51,578 nt of DNA from Anaerolineae bacterium (GCA_022013685.1 JAKLPV010000062.1:1-51578), one strand, 5' to 3'. Counted from the first letter of the stretch, positions 15,544 through 24,039 are shown. Notes: generated from the sequence alone by a model not told the origin. A program made the numbers and translations.

Positions 15544-17390
15544 GCTGGATTCCTTACCACCAATTGTACCCTCACCCAGCCGCGAACGGCGTTAACCAGC
15601 CAGAGTTGGGTGCAGCGCGGCAGGTCTTCGATGCGGATGACCTTTTCGCGGACCTGTCCGCTTTCGAGTAGTTCGGCGCGCATTGTGCCGGGTAAAAGTC
15701 CGCAGTCGAGGGGCGGGGTGACGAGCTGATTGTCCAGTTCGGCGATCAGGTTGCCGATCGTGAATTCGGTCAGCTCGCCGCGCTGGTTGTAGAGCAGGCT
15801 CTCGTCCATGCCGGGGGCGGGGGATGGATACATTTCGCGGCGGGTGGTTTTGTGGAACAGGAAAACCTCGTCGCTGTTGATCGGCGCGGGGGCGAGCGAG
15901 ACTCTCAGGCCGGTAGCGGGGGTTTCGGGCAGGGGCATGGCCTGATGCGAGAGAGTCCCGTGGCGGGTCAGGGTGATCCGCACGCGCATCGGCTCGGTGA
16001 AGGATGCCGCCAGTTTATCGAGATAGGCTTCGAGGGCAGAAATGCCCAGATTTTCCCAGTCGCCTTCAGGCGGCTTCCCAGGAATAGCCTGGACGGCCTG
16101 CCCTGAGCTTGTCGAAGGGTCCGGGCGGGCCGATGGCGCGGGTACCGGTTGGGGCAACGCAGGCAGCGCAAACCCAAAATAATGCGCCGAATCCACCAGC
16201 CGCCGGATGTGCCGCTCGCGCAGGAAGCAGCCCTCGGACGGTGTCCAGCGCAGGGTTGTGAACAGGTCGAAGGAGGGGGCGGGGCGGGTCAGGATTTGGG
16301 CTTTGAGCAGGGCCTCCTCGTATTCGCCGCTGGCGGTCGAATCCCAGACGATGCCGCCGCCCAGTCCGTATTCGGCGCTGGCCTGGGCGCGATCGACGAG
16401 CAATGTGCGGATGGCGACGTTGAAATGGGCCTGGCGGCCGGGGGCGAGGAAGCCAATGCTGCCAGTGTAGATGCGGCGCGGGGTGGTTTCGAGGGCGCGG
16501 ATGATGCCCATGGTGCTGACCTTGGGCGCTCCGGTGATCGAGGCGCACGGGAAGAGAGCCGTGAAAATTTCGCTGAGCGGGGCGCGGGTTCGGGCGCGGA
16601 CGGTGCTGGTCATCTGCCACAGGGTCGGGTAGCGCTCGGCGCTGAACAGTTCCGGGACGTGAACGGAGCCGGTTTCGGCGATGCGGCCCAGATCGTTGCG
16701 GATCATGTCGACGATCATCACGTTTTCGGCGCGGTTTTTGGGGTCGGCTTGCAGCCAGGCGGCCCGCGCGGCGTCTTCGGTGTTGGTGCGCCCGCGTTTG
16801 AGCGTGCCTTTCATCGGGCGGCCGGTGATGGTCTGGCCGTCGAGGCTGAAAAACAGTTCGGGTGAGGCCGAGCACAGCGCGAAGCGGCCCGTGTCCAGAT
16901 AAGCGGCGTGCGCGTTTTGGCCCTGGGCCAGGTTAAGGAAGAAATCCCACGGGTCATGGGCAAAACCGGCCCGCAAGCGCATGGTGTAGTTGACCTGGTA
17001 GGTCTGGCCCTGTGCGATGTGCTTTTTGATCTGGGCGATGGCGGCGTTGTAAGCGCGCTGCGCGATGGTGGCCTTCCAGCGGACCTGCGGCGGCGGCGCG
17101 GTGGGCGGCGGCAGTTCCACAACCTGCGGCGGCGGATACAGCCCGAACCACAGGAGCGGGAATCCGCTGGGATCGGGGTGGACGCTCAGGGCCGGGTCGA
17201 AGGCCGGGGCGGATTCATAAGACAGGAATCCGGCGGCGTGCCAGCCGTTGCCCTCGACCAGGGTCTCGATCTCGCGCAGGGCAGGCAGAATCTCTTCAAG
17301 GCTGGTTGTTTGGATGATGCGCTGCGGGTTTTGGTAGTACAGCCAGGCCTGGCCGTGGCGAATCAGGGCTTCGTTCATCTGTGGGCGCAT
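15540..17390 (-). CDS. pabB: Aminodeoxychorismate synthase component I - aminodeoxychorismate lyase fusion
   Basis: About 616 residues with two enzymes of p-aminobenzoate (folate) synthesis. Residues about 110-375 are the chorismate-binding domain: GRPMKGTLKRGR, IVDMIRNDLGRI, CASITGAPKVSTM and YTGSIGFLAP. Residues about 390-610 are a class IV aminotransferase-fold lyase, with the PLP lysine probably in LFHKTTRREMY, and ELTEFTIGNLI. The linker (about 415-440) carries PDPSTSSGQA, translated from a dispersed repeat. Start could be 17390, six bases after a TAAAAC -10-like box, or the ATG at 17378; neither has an SD. Confidence 0.92.
   Translation of the reverse strand: MRPQMNEALIRHGQAWLYYQNPQRIIQTTSLEEILPALREIETLVEGNGWHAAGFLSYESAPAFDPALSVHPDPSGFPLLWFGLYPPPQVVELPPPTAPPPQVRWKATIAQRAYNAAIAQIKKHIAQGQTYQVNYTMRLRAGFAHDPWDFFLNLAQGQNAHAAYLDTGRFALCSASPELFFSLDGQTITGRPMKGTLKRGRTNTEDAARAAWLQADPKNRAENVMIVDMIRNDLGRIAETGSVHVPELFSAERYPTLWQMTSTVRARTRAPLSEIFTALFPCASITGAPKVSTMGIIRALETTPRRIYTGSIGFLAPGRQAHFNVAIRTLLVDRAQASAEYGLGGGIVWDSTASGEYEEALLKAQILTRPAPSFDLFTTLRWTPSEGCFLRERHIRRLVDSAHYFGFALPALPQPVPAPSARPDPSTSSGQAVQAIPGKPPEGDWENLGISALEAYLDKLAASFTEPMRVRITLTRHGTLSHQAMPLPETPATGLRVSLAPAPINSDEVFLFHKTTRREMYPSPAPGMDESLLYNQRGELTEFTIGNLIAELDNQLVTPPLDCGLLPGTMRAELLESGQVREKVIRIEDLPRCTQLWLVNAVRGWVRVQLVVRNPA
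16096..16120. repeat. Dispersed palindromic repeat inside the pabB linker
   Basis: Contains CCCTGAGCTTGTCGAAGGG, an imperfect palindrome related to the CTTCGACTAC repeats and to the GAGCTTGTCGAGACC unit at 25154-25178. Translated here as DPSTSSGQA. It falls between the two catalytic domains, where extra residues are likely tolerated. Confidence 0.75.
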
Positions 17391-17417
17391 GAGGTGGTTT
17401 TACCACAAAACATCGAA

Positions 17418-17473
17418 CGCGAATTGCGCGAATTTCACGAAAAAGTTCGTGCCAATTCGTGAAATTCGTGTCA
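17418..17473. repeat. AATTCGTG-type repeat between pabB and the VanZ gene
   Basis: Repeated GAATTGCGCGAATTTC and CCAATTCGTGAAATTCGTG units in the divergent intergenic stretch. It generates a spurious upstream extension of the VanZ reading frame. Confidence 0.6.
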
Positions 17474-17488
17474 AAGGTTTTTCATTAC

Positions 17489-17516
17489 TTGTTGGGGAAG
17501 ATGCCTGGGGTAAAAT
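17489..17516 (+). promoter_or_regulatory. Promoter of the VanZ-like gene
   Basis: TTGTTG (17489-17494) and TAAAAT (17511-17516) are 16 bases apart. Seven bases separate the -10 box from the ATG at 17524, suggesting a leaderless transcript. Confidence 0.5.
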
Positions 17517-17523
17517 GGCTCGT

Positions 17524-17913
17524 ATGCAAAAATTCCTGACAAAACTTCCGCGTTGGATTCCGGCTGTTCTGATGATGGCGGCCATTTTTGGTTTTTCTTC
17601 CATTCCTTCCAGCGAAATGCCGCGCTTTGGCCTGCTCGACCTGCTGGTCAAGAAGGGCGGCCATGCTCTGGGCTATGCCTTGTTGGCGCTTGCTTTTCTG
17701 CACTGGCGCAGGCCGCTTTGGGATGCTGGTGTTCCATCGTTGAAAATTCTGGCCTTGGCCTGGGTTTTGGCCGTTGCCTACTCGGCGACTGACGAATTTC
17801 ACCAATCCTTTGTGCCGGGACGCACGCCCAGCCCGGTCGATGTGCTGATCGACGCGAGCGGGGCTTTTCTGGGCCTGCTGATCTACACGGCGCAGCGGCA
17901 TTTTGCGCGATAA
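17524..17913 (+). CDS. VanZ-like membrane protein
   Basis: About 129 residues from the ATG at 17524; the ATG at 17515 overlaps the -10 box. Three to four membrane segments are visible (WIPAVLMMAAIFGFSSIP, then LLVKKGGHALGYALLALAF, then ILALAWVLAVAYSATDEFHQ). K-G-G-H in the second segment and DEFHQSFVPGRTPSPVDVLID are the VanZ-family signature. VanZ proteins affect envelope glycopeptide sensitivity in some bacteria; the general function is unclear. Confidence 0.85.
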   Translation: MQKFLTKLPRWIPAVLMMAAIFGFSSIPSSEMPRFGLLDLLVKKGGHALGYALLALAFLHWRRPLWDAGVPSLKILALAWVLAVAYSATDEFHQSFVPGRTPSPVDVLIDASGAFLGLLIYTAQRHFAR

Positions 17914-17932
17914 GGTTCTCTTGCACTATAAT
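17903..17932 (+). promoter_or_regulatory. Promoter of the Ser/Thr kinase
   Basis: TTGCGC (17903-17908) and a consensus TATAAT (17927-17932) lie 18 bases apart, about 28 bases before the kinase ATG. Confidence 0.55.
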
Positions 17933-17960
17933 GGAGCAAACCCGTTGAAAAGGAAAGCCC

Positions 17961-19757
17961 ATGTCTTTTAATACCGGAGAAACCATCGGTCCTTATCGCA
18001 TGATGGAGCAGCTTGGCCAGGGTGGTATGGCCACGGTTTACAAAGCCTATCATGCCTCGCTGGATCGTTACGTTGCGATCAAGGTTCTGCACCAGGCTTT
18101 CCTGGAAGACCCGAATTTCCTGGCGCGTTTCCAGCGTGAGGCGCGCCTCGTGGCCCGCCTGGAGCACCCGAACATTGTCCCGATCTATGATTATGCCGAG
18201 CATGGCGGCCGGCCGTACCTGGTGATGAAATACATCGAAGGCGATACGCTCAAAGCCCGTCTACATGCCGGGTCGATCAGCCGCGAAGATGTAAGCTTCA
18301 TCATTCAGCAGGTTGGGGCCGGGTTGGCCTATGCCCACAAGCAGGGCATCCTGCATCGCGACATCAAGCCCAGTAATGTCATCCTGGCCAAGGATGGGGG
18401 TGTTTACCTGGCCGATTTCGGCCTGGCGCGGATTGCCCAGTCCGGTGATTCGACCCTGACCTCCGATATGATTTTGGGCACGCCCCAATACATTTCGCCG
18501 GAGCAGGCTCTTGGTAAATCGGATTTGGACCAGGGCACCGATATTTACTCCTTTGGCGTCATGGTTTATGAGATGACCACCGGGCGTGTGCCGTTTAGCG
18601 CCGATACGCCATTTTCGGTCATTCACGATCACATTTATTCCCCTTTGCCCTTGCCCACCAGCGTTAACCCGGGACTTTCGATGGATGTCGAGCGCGTGCT
18701 GCTCAAGGCTTTGGCCAAGGACCGCGAAGACCGCTATGCGGATGTCCCCGTTTTTGTAAGTGATTTTCTATCTGCCTGGCAGGAAACCTGGTCGGGTGCG
18801 CTGCCCTCAACTGCGGTCGCCAACCCTGTCGAAGCTCTCCCGGCAGCAAGTACTGCTATCGCTTCTCCTGCGCCTGAAACGGGCGGGATCGTGATTGAGA
18901 CAACCTTCCGACAGGAAGCGGATTCATCGCCTGCCGAGCCGGGCCAGCCTGCGAAGCGCCGCATCTCTCGCAAGTGGTTGTGGGTGGGATTGCCCATCTT
19001 CCTGTGCCTGTGCTGCCTGGGCATCGGCATGTTAAACGATTCCGAAATTTGGGGGGCGCCTCCCGTCTCGGAAGCCGGAGTGGTTGACACGCCCGCGCTT
19101 CCGCAAAACCCACTGGTGGAAGATGTGGACTCCATTCCCCTCGAGATTCTTCCGTTGGAACAGGCTGCCCGGGCCGTTGAAGCTGAACCCGAGTCGGCGA
19201 TCCTGCATGTTCAGTTGGGGCTGGCGCTGATCGAAGCCGGCCAGGAAGTGGATGGCTATGCCGAAATTCAACTGGCTTCCGAACTCGCCAAGTCTGATGT
19301 GCCTTTGTTGTTGGGCATGGCAAAAACCCTTGAACGACAGGAGCGCTGGCCTGGCGCGCTGAGCATGTACCTGCGGGTATTTGAAGCCCGGCCGCGCCTG
19401 TCCATGCTCTCAGATAATTTGCGCCGCGCGGCGTATTTCACGGCTGGTCATCCGCTTGCGCCCGACCTGATAGACCCTGATGCTGTCCAAAAAGCGGACA
19501 AGCCGACGCTTTTGATGGCCCAGGCGCGTCATCTGGTTGTCCACCAAGGCAAATTTACTGAAGCGCGTGAGCTTTTAGGTCAGATACGAAAAGATCTTGC
19601 TGCCTTCCCAGAGGCTGGCCTTGTCGAAGCTGAAGCATTATTTCTCGAAGGAAAGTCCGAGGAGGCTCGAGCCTTGTTGAATTCGATCCTGGAGCGTGGC
19701 GCGCTACCCGCCTGGGTGCACCGACAAGCTGAGACGCTTCTCAACCAATACAGATAA
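17961..19757 (+). CDS. Ser/Thr protein kinase with membrane anchor and tetratricopeptide-like exterior
   Basis: 598 residues. A PknB-type kinase domain spans about 12-270: glycine loop LGQGGMATVY (18-27), K41, catalytic HRDIKPSN from H132, DFG with D152, and GTPQYISPEQ. A low-complexity linker leads to one membrane helix (about 338-358). The outer portion (about 380-598) is helical and resembles TPR units (QLGLALIEAGQEVDGYAEIQ). The layout suggests an exterior protein-interaction domain signalling to a cytoplasmic kinase. AAAGGAAAG precedes the ATG. No cognate phosphatase is adjacent. Confidence 0.93.
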   Translation: MSFNTGETIGPYRMMEQLGQGGMATVYKAYHASLDRYVAIKVLHQAFLEDPNFLARFQREARLVARLEHPNIVPIYDYAEHGGRPYLVMKYIEGDTLKARLHAGSISREDVSFIIQQVGAGLAYAHKQGILHRDIKPSNVILAKDGGVYLADFGLARIAQSGDSTLTSDMILGTPQYISPEQALGKSDLDQGTDIYSFGVMVYEMTTGRVPFSADTPFSVIHDHIYSPLPLPTSVNPGLSMDVERVLLKALAKDREDRYADVPVFVSDFLSAWQETWSGALPSTAVANPVEALPAASTAIASPAPETGGIVIETTFRQEADSSPAEPGQPAKRRISRKWLWVGLPIFLCLCCLGIGMLNDSEIWGAPPVSEAGVVDTPALPQNPLVEDVDSIPLEILPLEQAARAVEAEPESAILHVQLGLALIEAGQEVDGYAEIQLASELAKSDVPLLLGMAKTLERQERWPGALSMYLRVFEARPRLSMLSDNLRRAAYFTAGHPLAPDLIDPDAVQKADKPTLLMAQARHLVVHQGKFTEARELLGQIRKDLAAFPEAGLVEAEALFLEGKSEEARALLNSILERGALPAWVHRQAETLLNQYR

Positions 19758-19763
19758 GCAACA

Positions 19764-19790
19764 AAAAACTGCCGCTCAACGGCAGTTTTT
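19764..19790. terminator. Bidirectional terminator after the kinase
   Basis: Perfect 11-base arms AAAAACTGCCG and CGGCAGTTTTT around a five-base loop, between convergent kinase and GNAT genes. Confidence 0.9.
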
Positions 19791-19802
19791 GTTATATCTT
19801 CA

Positions 19803-20099
19803 TTATTCAGCTTTTCGCAAATCCTGGTATTCCGGTTTTTTTTGGATATAGGAGGCGACGAACGAACACAGCGGGACGACGCTTAAGCCTTGCGCGCGGG
19901 CATAGTCCAACCCGGCTCTGACGAGTTTGCTGCCCAATCCGCGCCCTTCCAACGCTGACGGGACGCCGGTGTGGGTAAAGATGATGGTCGAGCCATCCAG
20001 TTTGTATTCGAGTACGGCCAGGTGTGATTCGATTTCGACCTGAAAACGGTTCTCTGCGGAGTTGTGCTTTACTTCATTGGTTTCGGGGGATGTGGTCAT
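19803..20099 (-). CDS. Small GNAT-like N-acetyltransferase (Gcn5-related, YjdJ type)
   Basis: A 98-residue compact acetyltransferase of the short Gcn5-related group. It has the acetyl-CoA-binding region VPSALEGRGLGSKLVRAGL and the C-terminal LCSFVASYIQKKPEYQDL, both characteristic. The start at 20099 has AAGGAGACTC just upstream. Substrate unknown. Convergent with the kinase gene. Confidence 0.88.
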   Translation of the reverse strand: MTTSPETNEVKHNSAENRFQVEIESHLAVLEYKLDGSTIIFTHTGVPSALEGRGLGSKLVRAGLDYARAQGLSVVPLCSFVASYIQKKPEYQDLRKAE

Positions 20100-20242
20100 G
20101 AGAGTCTCCTTTTTATGATAGATTTTATCCTGATTTGATGCTCTTTAGAAATTCCCGTGATAAGCCACCGCATTTTGGGGCTATTTTTCGGGGTGCGAAC
20201 TTGCTTACACGCGTTTATAATGAAGAAGTCTTGGAGAAAATT

Positions 20243-21088
20243 ATGACGACACCCATGCAAAACAAAACCGTCCTGGTTACTGGCGCAACTGCCGGGATAG
20301 GTTTGGTGACTGCCCGCGAACTGGCACGCAAGGGAGCGCATGTCACAATTGTCAGCCGCTCGCCTGAAAAATGCGCCCTGGTTGTGGATGAGATAAAAAG
20401 CCTGACAGGCAATGGCAATATCGAATATATTGCCGCAGATTTGTCTGTAAAGGAAGAAATTCATCGCGCGGCCTATGAGTTCAAGAAACGCCATACCCGG
20501 CTGGATGTGCTCGTCAACAATGCGGGTGGTGTTTTCATGTCGCGCCAGCTTTCCAAAGATGGCATCGAGATGACCTTTGCCCTCAACCATCTTAACTATT
20601 TCCTGCTAACCCACCTGCTCCTGGATGTGCTTAAAGCCAGCGCTCCGGCGCGTATCATCAATGTCTCATCCGATGCCCATCGCGGGGCCAAAATCAAGTT
20701 TGAAGATATTCAGTACGAAAAAAATTATTCCGGTTTTGCGGTTTATAGCCAGTCGAAACTCTGCAATATCCTGTTCACTTACGAATTGGCCCGGCGGCTG
20801 GAAGGCAGCGGGGTCACGGTCAACGCCCTGCATCCGGGGTTTGTTGCCAGCGGGTTTGGCAAAAATAACGGCTTCCTGATGCGGCTGGTCTTGCGCTTGC
20901 TTTCCCCTGTCGCCAGGAACACCAACGACGGCGCCTCGACCAGCATTTACCTGGCATCCTCGCGCGAGGTGGAAGGCGTCACGGGAAAATACTTTGTGGA
21001 TGCTCGCGAAGTCGCCTCTGATCCGCTCAGTTATGACAAGGCTGTCGCAGAGAAAATATGGAATCTTAGCCTGGAAATGATTTTGTAA
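20243..21088 (+). CDS. Short-chain dehydrogenase/reductase (retinol dehydrogenase-like)
   Basis: About 281 residues from the ATG at 20243, which follows TTGGAGA; the frame is open further upstream but without an SD. The Rossmann motif TGATAGIG is at 13-20, NNAG at 92-95, the active-site Ser near 142, and Y168/K172 in YSQSK. The long C-terminal region with LHPGFVASGFGKN and the FEDIQYEKNYSG insertion resemble the retinol-dehydrogenase/WW-oxidoreductase-like subgroup. Substrate cannot be inferred. Confidence 0.9.
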   Translation: MTTPMQNKTVLVTGATAGIGLVTARELARKGAHVTIVSRSPEKCALVVDEIKSLTGNGNIEYIAADLSVKEEIHRAAYEFKKRHTRLDVLVNNAGGVFMSRQLSKDGIEMTFALNHLNYFLLTHLLLDVLKASAPARIINVSSDAHRGAKIKFEDIQYEKNYSGFAVYSQSKLCNILFTYELARRLEGSGVTVNALHPGFVASGFGKNNGFLMRLVLRLLSPVARNTNDGASTSIYLASSREVEGVTGKYFVDAREVASDPLSYDKAVAEKIWNLSLEMIL

Positions 21089-21174
21089 ACGCGCCGTGAG
21101 CGAGGAAAGAGTCTTTAACTTGCCTTTTCCTCAAGAGTATGCTATTTTTAGCCTGATTTGGAGAGATGTGCTGC

Positions 21175-21555
21175 ATGAATGAACCGCAAAAAACCGTTGT
21201 CGTTATCGAAGACGAACCCGATGCCGCTGAAATGTTCGGTGAAATGATGCGCGTCAATGGCTTTCGCGTTGTTAAAAGCTATACCAGCGGCCCGGCCATC
21301 TCCATTATCGAACAGGAAAAACCAGATATCGTCATCCTGGATGTGATGATGCCTGAAATCTCGGGCATTGAAATACTCCAGATCATGCGCGGCAAACCCG
21401 AATTATCGCGCATACCGGTTGTTGTTGTCTCGGCAAAAAGTATGCCAGCCGATATCAAAACCGGGCTCGAAGCCGGAGCCTCGGTCTACCTGACCAAACC
21501 GGTCGGCTTCCTCGACCTGAAACAGGCCGTTGAAGGTATTTTGCAGGGACGCTGA
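21175..21555 (+). CDS. Stand-alone response regulator receiver
   Basis: A 126-residue CheY-like receiver without an output domain. Acidic pocket E12/D13, phospho-acceptor D56 (IVILDVMMP) and K108 (YLTKPVG) are present. The ATG at 21175 is nine bases after GGAGAG; an ATG at 21166 abuts the SD and is less likely. It is followed 10 bases later by thpR. No histidine kinase is adjacent, so it is an orphan here; the big kinase at 41-45 kb is a possible partner. Confidence 0.9.
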   Translation: MNEPQKTVVVIEDEPDAAEMFGEMMRVNGFRVVKSYTSGPAISIIEQEKPDIVILDVMMPEISGIEILQIMRGKPELSRIPVVVVSAKSMPADIKTGLEAGASVYLTKPVGFLDLKQAVEGILQGR

Positions 21556-21565
21556 CTCCCAACCC

Positions 21566-22144
21566 ATGAGCATGATCCGCGCTTTCATTGCGCTTGAAAT
21601 CCCGCCAGCACTGCAAAACATCATCGCCGAACACAGCGCCGCCTTGCAAAGGGACATTCCTCATGCAATTCGCTGGGTGGCTGCTGCAAATATCCACCTG
21701 ACGCTCAAGTTCCTGGGCGATACTTCGCCTGCCAGTCTGCAAGGTTTGATCCATTCCCTGTCTGCGGTCATCAACCAGCAGGAGCCTTTTCAAATTTCGA
21801 TCGGCGAATTTGGCCTCTTTCCCAACCCCAAACGTCCCAGGGTTTTGTGGATTGGGATCCAGGCTCCACCCGACCTTGACCGTTTGTACCACGCCATCGA
21901 AACCGCCTGCGCCCGGCTTGGTTACCCTGCCGAAGAAAAGCCCTTCAACCCGCACCTGACGCTGGGCCGCGTCCGCGAAGAAGCCGACCAGACCCGGTTG
22001 CGTCCGGCGCTGCAAAACTACCAGATCGGACAACTCGGCGCAATCGACGTGGAAAGTGTTACACTCTTTCGCTCAGATCTGCGCCCGCAAGGCCCCAGCT
22101 ATACCGCACTTGCGCATATCCCGCTTGCTCAACTTGATTCATAA
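21566..22144 (+). CDS. thpR: RNA 2',3'-cyclic phosphodiesterase
   Basis: About 192 residues of the 2H phosphoesterase fold. The two HxTx motifs are HLTLKFLG (H44, T46) and PHLTLGRVR (H130, T132). FRSDLRPQGPSYTAL near the C-terminus matches the ThpR/LigT family. These enzymes hydrolyse RNA 2',3'-cyclic phosphate ends. Start may be 21566 or the ATG two codons later (MIRAFIALE). Tightly placed between the response regulator and rsfS, probably one transcript. Confidence 0.9.
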   Translation: MSMIRAFIALEIPPALQNIIAEHSAALQRDIPHAIRWVAAANIHLTLKFLGDTSPASLQGLIHSLSAVINQQEPFQISIGEFGLFPNPKRPRVLWIGIQAPPDLDRLYHAIETACARLGYPAEEKPFNPHLTLGRVREEADQTRLRPALQNYQIGQLGAIDVESVTLFRSDLRPQGPSYTALAHIPLAQLDS

Positions 22145-22159
22145 CCAAAGAGGTGAACC

Positions 22160-22504
22160 CTGAACCCGCTCGAATTAGCACACACAATCGTCAATGCCAT
22201 TGAAGACAAAAAAGGCGAAAACATCGTCTTGATGGATTTACAAGGCGTCGTATCTTTTACCGATTATTTCGTCATCTGTACCGGCAGCAGCGACCGCATG
22301 TTGAACGCCCTGGCCGATGGCGCCATTGACCTGGCCCGCGAAAAACACCAGGTCAAAGCCCGCCCCCAGGGAGAAGCCTCAGCCGGCTGGGTGATTGTCG
22401 ATTTTAGCAACGTCATCCTGCACGTTTTTGCCCCCGAACAACGCGCTTATTACAATCTCGAAGAACTGTGGCGCGAAGGCAAAACCCTGCTGAAACTGCA
22501 ATAG
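22160..22504 (+). CDS. rsfS: Ribosomal silencing factor RsfS, CTG start
   Basis: About 114 residues. The family core DLQGVVSFTDYFVICTGSSD, QGEASAGWVIVDF and VILHVFAPEQRAYYNLEELW is complete. The only in-frame initiation codon that keeps the normal N-terminus (NPLELAHTIVNAIEDKKGEN) is CTG at 22160: an in-frame TGA sits at 22154, and the first ATG (22229) would remove 23 conserved residues. GAGG at 22150-22153 is six bases upstream of the CTG. RsfS binds ribosomal protein L14 and blocks subunit joining. Confidence 0.88.
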   Translation: MNPLELAHTIVNAIEDKKGENIVLMDLQGVVSFTDYFVICTGSSDRMLNALADGAIDLAREKHQVKARPQGEASAGWVIVDFSNVILHVFAPEQRAYYNLEELWREGKTLLKLQ

Positions 22505-22509
22505 ATCTC

Positions 22510-22655
22510 TTACATAAGTCCTGAGCGGAGCGCCCTTCGACTACGGGCTGCGCAAAATACGCTCCGCCCTCCGCTCAGGGCGTGAACCTTTATGTAAAAA
22601 GCGCAGTCGAAGGACATTTACAAGCCAACCCTTGATGGTTTTTGCAAGAGGCCTA
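22510..22655. repeat. Dispersed 150-bp repeat, copy 1
   Basis: Closely similar to 47985-48155. Shared blocks include TACGCTCCGCCCTCCGCTCA, TTTATGTAAAAAG, GCGCAGTCGAAGGACATTTA and TTTTGCAAGA. The ends CTTACATAAGTC and TTTTGCAAG look like decayed terminal inverted repeats. No coding potential. Confidence 0.8.
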
Positions 22656-22661
22656 ATAAAT

Positions 22662-22701
22662 AAAAAGCAAGAGCGAGAGAAATTCTCGCTCCTGCTTTTT
22701 T
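22662..22701. terminator. Bidirectional terminator between rsfS and ndk
   Basis: AAAAAGCA-GAGCGAGA pairs with TCTCGCTC-TGCTTTTT, with single bulged bases, between two convergent genes. Confidence 0.85.
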
Positions 22702-22719
22702 AAGGGGATGGAACCAAAA

Positions 22720-23172
22720 CTACTTTTCGAAGATCCACGGATCGACCGCGCGCGACCAGTTCACCAGCTCTTCGGCCTTGAACCACAGCGCCGCTTCAGC
22801 TTCGCCGTTTTCGACCGAATCAGAAGCGTGTGTCAGGTTGCGGCCAACCTCGAGCGCGAAATCGTGCCGCACTGTGCCGGGAGCCGCTTCCCAGGGGCGG
22901 GTGGCGCCCATCGTCTGGCGGATGGCTGCGATCGCGTTCGGGCCTTCCCAAACCATTGCCATGACCGGCGAAGCGGTGATATAAGAAATCAAGCCGGCGT
23001 AAAACGGCTTGCCTTTGTGAATGGCATAGTGCGTTTCGGCCAACTCGGCCGGCACCTGCAAGAATTTTGCCGCCACCAGGCGCAGTCCGCGCCGTTCAAG
23101 ACGTGAGATGACCTCACCCACCAGCCCACGCTGGACGCCATCGGGTTTTACGAGCACGAGAGAACGTTCCAC
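22720..23172 (-). CDS. ndk: Nucleoside diphosphate kinase
   Basis: About 150 residues. It transfers the gamma phosphate of ATP to other NDPs through a phospho-histidine. VLVKPDGVQRGLVGEV is the family opening, and the active-site His is H115 in RNLTHASDS, where HASD replaces the more usual HGSD. I place the start at the GTG at 23172, because GGAGG (23178-23182) is five bases upstream and gives the usual N-terminus MERSLVLVKPDG. ATG or TTG codons five residues earlier overlap that SD. Confidence 0.93.
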   Translation of the reverse strand: MERSLVLVKPDGVQRGLVGEVISRLERRGLRLVAAKFLQVPAELAETHYAIHKGKPFYAGLISYITASPVMAMVWEGPNAIAAIRQTMGATRPWEAAPGTVRHDFALEVGRNLTHASDSVENGEAEAALWFKAEELVNWSRAVDPWIFEK

Positions 23173-23250
23173 TTTAACCTCCATCAAATTTTGAAAAATA
23201 ACCGGCGAGATTGTACCATAAGGCAGGTTCAGGCAGGACAGGAGAACACA

Positions 23251-24027
23251 ATGGGCAAATTAACTGGTAAAACGGCGATCATTACCGGCGCGACGAGCGG
23301 CATCGGCAGGGCAACCGCCCTTCTTTTCGCCGATGAAGGCGCCAGCCTGGTCTTGACGGGGCGCCGCGTGGATTTGGGTAAAGCCGTTGAAGCGGAATGC
23401 CGGCAAAGGGGAGTCCGGGCCCTGTTCGTTGAAGCGGACCAGACCCAGGCCGGGGACTGCGCGCGAGTAGTGGAATCCGCACTCGAGGCATTCGGGCAGA
23501 TCGACATCCTGTTCAACAACGCCGGGATCGTCACCAAAGGCACTGCCGAGAGCACCAGCGAAGAAGATTGGACCCAGACCCTGGCGCTAAATGTGACCGC
23601 GGTCTGGCGCATGTGCCGGCTGGTCATCCCTGAAATGCGCAGGGCGGGCGGCGGGGTGATCGTCAACAACGCCTCCGATTGGGCGGTGGTCGGCGGCAAG
23701 GGCGCACTGCCTTATGCGACCAGCAAAGGCGCGGTGGCCCTGATGACAAAGAGCATGGCGCTCGACCATGCTCATGAGAAGATCCGTGTCAATGCGGTTT
23801 GTCCTGGCGATACGTTCGTCGAACGCTGGCTCGAAAAGGGTTATTTTGAAGGCAGCGACCCGGTCACGCTCGAAGAGGCCATGCGCGAGTCGGCGGCGTA
23901 TATCCCGATGCAGCGCTTCGGCCAGCCGGATGAAATTGCCCGCGCCGCGCTCTTCCTGGCTTCGGACGATTCATCCTTCGTGACCGGGCATTTGTTGCTG
24001 GTCGATGGGGGCAACACGGCGCAATGA
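23251..24027 (+). CDS. Short-chain dehydrogenase/reductase (FabG-like)
   Basis: About 258 residues from the ATG at 23251, preceded by GGAGAA; the upstream open frame has no SD. TGATSGIG (13-20), NNAG (89-92), S142, and Y155/K159 in YATSKG define a classical SDR. The C-terminal FLASDDSSFVTGHLLLVDGG is typical of FabG-like enzymes. Y-x3-K and cofactor motifs are intact, so it should be active. Substrate unknown. Followed by a strong terminator. Confidence 0.92.
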   Translation: MGKLTGKTAIITGATSGIGRATALLFADEGASLVLTGRRVDLGKAVEAECRQRGVRALFVEADQTQAGDCARVVESALEAFGQIDILFNNAGIVTKGTAESTSEEDWTQTLALNVTAVWRMCRLVIPEMRRAGGGVIVNNASDWAVVGGKGALPYATSKGAVALMTKSMALDHAHEKIRVNAVCPGDTFVERWLEKGYFEGSDPVTLEEAMRESAAYIPMQRFGQPDEIARAALFLASDDSSFVTGHLLLVDGGNTAQ

Positions 24028-24039
24028 CCTCCTTCCCAT

